NCBI GenBank assembly: GCA_017614655.1
Contig: JAGABO010000203.1
Span: forward strand, 1 to 28,087
Length of the DNA stretch: 28,087 bases
Reading direction: 5' to 3'
Origin: Treponema sp.
GTDB taxonomy: Bacteria > Spirochaetota > Spirochaetia > Treponematales > Treponemataceae
Part shown: positions 24,501 to 28,087 of the stretch, in pieces
Position numbering within the stretch: position 1 is the stretch's first letter
Layout: each line of letters starts with the position of its first letter
The notes under the pieces: model-generated
What the model saw: only the letters and a program-made list of their open reading frames with translations
Database searches by the model: none
What the model was told of the DNA's origin: nothing
Program-made: the position numbers and the translations under genes

Positions 24501-24581
24501 ATAGTTGTCAAAAAAGGAGTTTTCTGCAAAAGAAAGACTTCCTGCCAGAAATGAAAATAAAGCTAATAAAAATCGTCTCAT
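21564..24581 (-). CDS. Periplasmic beta-propeller sensor adenylate cyclase (class IIIa)
   Basis: A 1005-residue one-protein sensor. A signal peptide (MRRFLLALFSFLAGSLSFA) is followed by a periplasmic region of about 630 residues built from two-component-regulator propeller repeats, for example GTYEGLVRFDG, GNIWVGTAAGV, GTIWFGTEKGLVVF and VIWIGTDGGGIYF. Next are a Y_Y_Y-type domain (about 655-735), one membrane helix (about 753-771), a coiled coil (about 776-808) and a class III cyclase domain (832-1005). Catalytic residues are complete: metal ligands D838 and D882, adenine-selecting K878 and D947, N954 and transition-state R958. The K/D pair marks an adenylate rather than guanylate cyclase. 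The propeller design is known from Bacteroides hybrid two-component sensors of glycans; here the output is cAMP. It is followed 13 bases later by the UrtA-like gene. Confidence 0.9.
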   Translation of the reverse strand: MRRFLLALFSFLAGSLSFAENSFFDNYVYQVWTSFGGLTGTTATSIYQTKDGYINIGTYEGLVRFDGVEFNLLRRSKDNNFKFASVRTLHEDKNGCLWLGANDEGVTCTKDGQTVTWTMQNGLPSNSIRALAEDKDGNIWVGTAAGVIYLTPDEKLLNPQFEPGSVSKGIITTHLYCDTGGRIWLTTANERGLFIFQDGIFKTLHDFNEFGNYTATAITQDRAGTFWIALGQQGLVKMNNTGIQSVKTGTILDTTTTNCIYQDPLGTIWFGTEKGLVVFSNGEYTEYTGESLRNTTINGIISDREGNIWIATDRNGIGKLTQSKFKMLKLGTAVNSICEGLDGKVWAGTDRGVLCWEKDIPVSNELTDATKGLRIRDVSLAGNGDILVSAYSAPGQIRWNGSELKSWSRDDGLVGNKVRVAIENTPGELYVGTTTGLTIIHEDGTLKSYDQNNGLENEYIMALYKDKNDVIWIGTDGGGIYFMKDERIIAHISSEDGLSGNVIFKITQDAEENYWICTGGGITRITAFDSATSRPLRYDNLNSDNGIGTDSVFQALKDSAENLWLISNRGISSVSYQRLIQAANGIVDTLDLKNYNSNDGLVSKGPTSTAKSMIDRHDRLWFTMTDGIAIYDPIKVTENPVMPLVHIESFVIDNIEYKTTSAPIVLKPGTKRVEIKYTGLSFDAPERLRFTHRLTNFEDEFSEPTQLRTISYTNLKPGRHIFYVNAINGDGFYSEQAEAVVLVQKPYFFQMPVFWIIVTAIVLGTIFLLFYLKQRSMKLENIRLEQKVQQRTAELKEEKEKSDHLLRAILPDKIAEELKGEIRSIGENFDDVTLLFSDIVNFTKTSSGHTAAEIVEALNDLFCRFDERAKAMGVEKIKTIGDAYMAACGIPSANPEHARIMIEFAKGMYEDLAEYNKTASIQFNIRIGLNCGPVTAGVIGKTKFIYDVWGNTVNVASRMETACEPGKIRVSETVRDHLKETGIKFSQPIECDVKGKGLMTTYDIV

Positions 24582-24587
24582 ACGAAT

Positions 24588-24616
24588 ATTATAGAATAAA
24601 AAGTGAAATTTGAAAA
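24588..24616 (-). promoter_or_regulatory. Cyclase promoter (consensus -10, leaderless)
   Basis: A perfect TATAAT on the minus strand (24588-24593) with TTTTCA 17 bases upstream (24611-24616). Exactly six bases separate the box from the cyclase ATG, so the predicted transcript begins at the start codon. There is no Shine-Dalgarno site. Confidence 0.55.
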
Positions 24617-24639
24617 ATAAAAAGTGAATTTACGGTTGT

Positions 24640-24710
24640 AAAAAAAAGAAAGGCATCCGTAAAAACTCGCTGGGCTTTCGCAGGCTTGGCACGGCGGTTT
24701 TCAGAATGCC
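24640..24710 (-). terminator. Structured inverted repeat with T-run: terminator of the acyl-CoA synthetase gene or small structured RNA
   Basis: On the minus strand GGCAT-TCTGAAAAC (24710-24697) pairs imperfectly with GTTTTTACGG-ATGCC (24666-24652), followed directly by a T-rich run (24651-24640). The ~30-base interior is GC-rich and includes a GC-GAAA-GC tetraloop. It lies 55 bases after the synthetase stop and before the cyclase promoter. A simple terminator would have a smaller loop, so it may be a structured RNA element or a dispersed repeat. The rest of the 183-base gap holds the cyclase promoter and nothing else that I recognise. Confidence 0.5.
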
Positions 24711-24764
24711 ATTCAGAAACTTCTTTTATAGAGGCAGAAGGATTTTATTGCAGCGGCCTTTTGA

Positions 24765-26432
24765 TTACGGACGTTTTAAGATGCCGTTCTTAAGGTCTTC
24801 TTCCGATCTTTTCTTCATCATGTAATGCTGCTTTTTTCCGGTTGCAGTTTTAGGAAGCGAATCAACTATTGCAAAATAGCGCGGCCTCTTGTAGTTGGAG
24901 AGCATGGGACTGTTGCTGCAGAATTCTCCGAGCTCTTCTATCGTAAGGCCAGGATCTTCAGGAACAACATAGGCTGCAACGCTCTGTCCACGTATCTTGT
25001 CCGGAACTGCCGTTACGATGCATTCACGGACTTTAGGATTTTCGAGCAGCACTTCTTCTACCTGTTCAGGATAGATGTTTTCGCCGCTTACGACAATCAT
25101 GTTGTCCTTTCTTCCCGTTACGGTTACGGTTAAGTTTTTATCCCATGTTCCGGTGTCTCCGGTGTAATACCATCCCTTGTACCATTTCTGCCGGGCAAGC
25201 TCTTCGTTTCCGATGTAGCTGTATGCTGATTTTCCCGGTGACTTTATGATGATTTCTCCGTTCGTCTCTCCGTCCGTTTCTACGGTTTCATCAGGTTCCG
25301 TTCTTTTACCTTCGGAGATTCTTACGACACGCACTTCATCATCGATGCAGCTTCCTCCAACGCTTCCGGCTCCTTCGGGAAGATCATAGGGGCGCAGGAA
25401 TGCATTCCAGAAAGTTTCCGTCGTTCCGTAGCCGTTGTATATTCTTGGAGTAAGGTTCTTAAAATACTTGATGCAGTCTGCTTTTGTAAGGGGGGCTCCC
25501 ATCGTTACGATTCCGCGGAGTCCCGAAAGATCATGCCTTTCTTTTTCCTGCGCGCGGTTTAAAAGCTCAAGGTTTGCCGGTGCTCCCATAAGGTATGTAA
25601 CAGAATACTTCTGCACGTACTCAAGAACGTTCTGCGGCTTGAACACACGCATTATTACGACACATGCTCCTGCGTAAAAAGAACTGCACGGTCCTGCGCA
25701 GTGGCAGCCGCCCCTGTGGAACCACGGAGTCATGTTTAAGGTAACGTCGTTTCTGTCCAGCGGATACTGCATGATTACGTCATGTGCACACAAGACTTCG
25801 TTTATGTCATTGATTGGAACTGATTTAGGAAGTGCTGTCGTACCCGAAGTACAGAGCCTTAAGACTTCATCATAGATATGCGGGCGGAAGTTTATGACGG
25901 GTTCATCTTCCGAAGCTCCTGCAGTAAATTCTTCATAGGAAACGTGCCCTTCGGGAACTTCCGTCTTTTCCAGATTGTCGCACAGTACAAAAAGCGAAGG
26001 CGCATGTTCTGCAAGTACGGCTGCACCAGTTACGGCTTCCTTTGCGTTAGGCGTGTAGATGACTGCCTTAGGCCTGTTGTGGTCAATAAGCAGTGCAAGT
26101 TCTCCTGAAGCAAGGTTGCAGTTTGCCTGAAGGATGATTGCTCCGATTTTTCTCGGGCCTGTATAGGAGAATGCAAACACGGGGCAGTTTCTCATTACGA
26201 GCATTACGACATCATTTTTTTCGATGCCGGCTTTCTGCAATGAATCGGCAAGCCTGTTTGCTTCGGCATTGAGCTCTTTGTAATTCCATGTTGAAGATGT
26301 TTCAGGATCAATAACGGCAGTCCGTGAAGGATAGCGCTTTACATTTCTGAGGAATCCGTTCAGCCAGGTGTACTCGTGTTCAAAAGTATCAATGAACATC
26401 GTATCGTTGTATGTGCGGGTCATGCCTTTCAT
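24765..26432 (-). CDS. AMP-dependent acyl-CoA synthetase/ligase (ANL superfamily)
   Basis: A 555-residue adenylate-forming enzyme that activates a carboxylic acid with ATP and loads it on CoA. Core motifs are present: P-loop CTSGTTALPK (194-203, with Ala for the usual Gly), YNGYGTTET, YYTGD, hinge GRKDNMIVVSGENIYP, and the C-terminal catalytic Lys in PKTATGKK (near 533). A Cys/His-rich WFHRGGCHCAGPC stretch sits in the acyl-pocket region. Medium- or long-chain fatty acids are the likely substrates, but an aryl acid cannot be excluded. The start is uncertain: I use the ATG at 26432; a GTG at 26462 extends it ten codons, and an ATG at 26423 has a weak AAAGG site. It is divergent from aroA and followed by a possible terminator. 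Confidence 0.82.
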   Translation of the reverse strand: MKGMTRTYNDTMFIDTFEHEYTWLNGFLRNVKRYPSRTAVIDPETSSTWNYKELNAEANRLADSLQKAGIEKNDVVMLVMRNCPVFAFSYTGPRKIGAIILQANCNLASGELALLIDHNRPKAVIYTPNAKEAVTGAAVLAEHAPSLFVLCDNLEKTEVPEGHVSYEEFTAGASEDEPVINFRPHIYDEVLRLCTSGTTALPKSVPINDINEVLCAHDVIMQYPLDRNDVTLNMTPWFHRGGCHCAGPCSSFYAGACVVIMRVFKPQNVLEYVQKYSVTYLMGAPANLELLNRAQEKERHDLSGLRGIVTMGAPLTKADCIKYFKNLTPRIYNGYGTTETFWNAFLRPYDLPEGAGSVGGSCIDDEVRVVRISEGKRTEPDETVETDGETNGEIIIKSPGKSAYSYIGNEELARQKWYKGWYYTGDTGTWDKNLTVTVTGRKDNMIVVSGENIYPEQVEEVLLENPKVRECIVTAVPDKIRGQSVAAYVVPEDPGLTIEELGEFCSNSPMLSNYKRPRYFAIVDSLPKTATGKKQHYMMKKRSEEDLKNGILKRP

Positions 26433-26476
26433 ACTAATGTATTTTGCAAAACGAAACAACACATCAGTTCACACGC

Positions 26477-26505
26477 TTTGCAGAAAAGGTTTTAAATGAT
26501 AAAGT
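26477..26505 (+). promoter_or_regulatory. aroA promoter (extended -10, leaderless)
   Basis: TTTGCA (26477-26482), 17 bases, TGA-TAAAGT (box 26500-26505), then six bases to the aroA ATG. Transcription is predicted to start at the ATG itself. No Shine-Dalgarno site is present. Confidence 0.5.
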
Positions 26506-26511
26506 GCCTGT

Positions 26512-27876
26512 ATGAAAATTGCTGCAAAAAAATCAACGCTTTCGGGCCGCATCATGGTTCCGGCTTCCAAGTCTCATACAATCCGTGCCCTCCTTCTGGC
26601 CGCAATGGCAGAGGGTACTTCTCACATAAAGAATCCCTTAAAGAGTGCAGACTGCCTTAGCACGGGAAAAGTGCTTCCGCTTATCGGAGCAGAAGTTTCG
26701 ATGGAAGGCGAAGGAACGGAAAGCGTCTGGACGGTAAAAGGTGCCGGAAAAAACATGCATCTTCCCGAAGACGTAGTTAACGTCGGAGACAGCGGTTCAC
26801 TTTTATATTTTTTAAGTGCGATTGCTTCCACTTTTGAAGGCTGGTCTGTCTTTACCGGAGATGAATCAATCAGGCGCCGTCCGGTTCATCATGTTGCAGA
26901 AGCACTTTCGCAGCTCGGAGCTGAATGCCACATTACCCGTCCCGGAGAAAAATCGTGCCCGCTTCTTATAAAGGGTCCCGTTTCTTCCGGCAAGGTCGTA
27001 ACTGCAGGCGAAGTTTCAAGCCAGTACATAAGCGGCCTCATGATGGCAGCCCTGCGTGTCTCCGGCGGAATCGAAATTGAGCTTACCAATCCAAAGGAAA
27101 CTCCGTATCTTACGATGACACAGAAGTGGCTTGAAGAAACGGGCGCTTCCGTTTACATAAGTCCTGATTTTAAAAAGATAAAGGTTGACGGCGTTCACGA
27201 AATAAAGGCATTTGACAAAACAGTTCCGTCTGACTGGGAAGCAGTTGCGTTTCCTCTTGTTGCAGCCGTCATTACAGGAAGCAGCATCGTAATTGAAGGC
27301 GTAGACTCAAGCGGAACTCAGGGAGACGATGCGGTTGTCGCAGTGCTTGAATCACTTGGAGCAAAGATTGACTGGAACAAAGAAGATGGAACTTTAACGG
27401 TTCACAAGGCCTCGCGTCTTTCTACGGAAAAACTTCCGGGCGGTGAACTGCGCGTAAAGATTTCTCCGTTCCCTGATGCAATATGTGCGCTTGCAGTTGC
27501 CGCATGCTTTACGGAAGGCCGCGTTGTCATAGAAGATGCAGCTGTCTGCCGCAGGAAGGAAACTGACCGTATCAAGGTAATGACTTCTATTTTAAGGAGC
27601 CTCGGTGCAGACGTAGAAGAAGGCGAAGACTTTATGATCATAAACGGACATTCACCTTATCTTTCTGACGGTTCCGTTAATCCTGAGTTTAAGCTTCACG
27701 GCGGAAACGTAGAAAGTCATGATGACCACAGGATTGCAATGAGCCTTGCATGTCTTGCACTTGCACTTCCGGAAGGCGAAGAAATTGTTATCAATAATGC
27801 CGAATGCTGTGCAGTAAGCTTCCCTGACTTTTATAACGTGATGAATAAAATCGGAACAGGCTTTAAGGAAGTATAA
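26512..27876 (+). CDS. aroA: 3-phosphoshikimate 1-carboxyvinyltransferase (EPSP synthase)
   Basis: A 454-residue EPSP synthase of the shikimate pathway, adding enolpyruvate from PEP to shikimate-3-phosphate. Conserved sites in E. coli terms: K22 as K20 (PASKSH), R124 as R123 (RRRP), Q171 as Q171 (SSQYIS), D313 as D322 (PFPDAI), E341 and R344 as E350 and R353 (RRKETDR), R386 as R407 (DDHRIAM). Two sites differ. The GNAGTxxR loop is GDSGSLLY, with Tyr99 where Arg100 is expected. K411 is Val435 (AVSFPDF), as also happens in class II, glyphosate-tolerant enzymes. The domain motif SDWEAVAFPL (240-249) replaces the usual small-residue GDxSSA. The gene is single, with its own promoter, and followed by a tRNA. 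Identity is clear; whether kinetics or inhibitor sensitivity differ is inference. Confidence 0.92.
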   Translation: MKIAAKKSTLSGRIMVPASKSHTIRALLLAAMAEGTSHIKNPLKSADCLSTGKVLPLIGAEVSMEGEGTESVWTVKGAGKNMHLPEDVVNVGDSGSLLYFLSAIASTFEGWSVFTGDESIRRRPVHHVAEALSQLGAECHITRPGEKSCPLLIKGPVSSGKVVTAGEVSSQYISGLMMAALRVSGGIEIELTNPKETPYLTMTQKWLEETGASVYISPDFKKIKVDGVHEIKAFDKTVPSDWEAVAFPLVAAVITGSSIVIEGVDSSGTQGDDAVVAVLESLGAKIDWNKEDGTLTVHKASRLSTEKLPGGELRVKISPFPDAICALAVAACFTEGRVVIEDAAVCRRKETDRIKVMTSILRSLGADVEEGEDFMIINGHSPYLSDGSVNPEFKLHGGNVESHDDHRIAMSLACLALALPEGEEIVINNAECCAVSFPDFYNVMNKIGTGFKEV

Positions 27877-27888
27877 TTTTTACGGTAC

Positions 27889-27917
27889 TTCACACAACTT
27901 CTTTTTTGTGCTACTAT
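27889..27917 (+). promoter_or_regulatory. tRNA-Pro promoter
   Basis: TTCACA (27889-27894), 17 bases, TACTAT (27912-27917) preceded by TGC, an extended -10. The predicted start is about seven bases before the mature tRNA 5' end. This is the best -35/-10 pair in the window. Confidence 0.65.
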
Positions 27918-27930
27918 CTCGACACTGTAT

Positions 27931-28004
27931 CGGGCTATAGCGCAGCTGGTTAGCGTACAAGTCTGGGGGACTTGGGGTCACCGATTCGAGTTCGGTTAGC
28001 CCGA
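27931..28004 (+). tRNA. tRNA-Pro (anticodon GGG)
   Basis: A full 74-base cloverleaf can be folded by hand: acceptor CGGGCTA/TAGCCCG, D stem GCGC/GCGT with GG in the loop, anticodon stem CAAGT/ACTTG around loop CTGGGGG, five-base variable loop GGGTC, T stem ACCGA/TCGGT around TTCGAGT, discriminator A. The anticodon at 27965-27967 is GGG, reading CCC and CCU. C1-G72 with A73 are proline identity elements. The CCA end is not encoded. G38 makes a possible Watson-Crick C32-G38 pair in the loop. Confidence 0.96.
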
Positions 28005-28008
28005 CAAT

Positions 28009-28057
28009 AAAAAAAAAGCGGCGGTTTTGATTTTCTCATGACCGCCGCTTTTTTTTT
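28009..28057 (+). terminator. Rho-independent terminator, bidirectional
   Basis: Just after the tRNA an A-run leads into GCGGCGGT (28018-28025), a 15-base loop, its exact complement ACCGCCGC (28041-28048) and nine T residues (28049-28057). The flanking A and T runs extend the stem, so it works on both strands. The 30 bases after it show no gene. Confidence 0.92.
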
Positions 28058-28087
28058 GAGCACTTCTTTGCTTAAGCTATCTGAACA

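Noticed and set aside
1..28087. Phage, insertion sequence, CRISPR array, toxin-antitoxin or defence island
   Set aside because: No transposase, integrase, direct-repeat array or known defence gene was seen on either strand, and composition looks even across the window.

Overview
The window reads as chromosomal core and housekeeping DNA from a host-associated or rumen-type spirochaete, most likely a Treponema. This is inferred from protein character: a Treponema-like SH3 lipoprotein, an acetyl-type MetA, a large periplasmic-propeller adenylate cyclase, and tight same-strand gene packing with AT-leaning intergenic DNA. No 16S or species marker is present, so the genus is a judgement. I see no phage, insertion sequence, CRISPR array or classical defence island. 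Coding density is very high, and the longest gene-free stretch is about 180 bases.

Left part (1-10479): the end of an unidentified gene is followed by an RlmM-like rRNA methyltransferase, then metA on the minus strand. From a divergent promoter region the plus strand runs through an alpha/beta-hydrolase-fold protein that has lost its catalytic triad, a U32 (TrhP-like) tRNA-modification protein, the FMN-inserting lipoprotein ApbE, a Cu(+) P-type ATPase gene (copA) interrupted by one in-frame TAA and ending in a CopZ-like domain with its own start signals, and a secreted class 3 lipase that appears to end in an outer-membrane beta-barrel.

Middle part (10495-20283, minus strand): seven genes separated by 2-25 bases form one probable operon in the order mraY, fabF, SH3 lipoprotein, ABC-F ATPase, galE, M20 peptidase, pepF. 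It joins cell-wall lipid I synthesis, fatty-acid elongation, sugar-nucleotide supply, ribosome rescue or protection, and peptide breakdown.

Right part (20363-28087): a two-gene minus-strand unit pairs a 1005-residue periplasmic-propeller class IIIa adenylate cyclase with an orphan UrtA-like urea/amide-binding lipoprotein that has no transporter genes beside it. This is the best candidate for an undescribed sensing module. An acyl-CoA synthetase (minus) and aroA (plus) diverge from a short promoter region, and a tRNA-Pro(GGG) with promoter and strong terminator closes the window.

A pattern cuts across the window. At least four genes that head transcription units (cyclase, mraY, aroA, copA), and nearly a fifth (the hydrolase), lack a Shine-Dalgarno site and carry a -10 box six (or nine) bases before the ATG, as expected for leaderless mRNAs. 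Most genes inside operons have ordinary Shine-Dalgarno sites.
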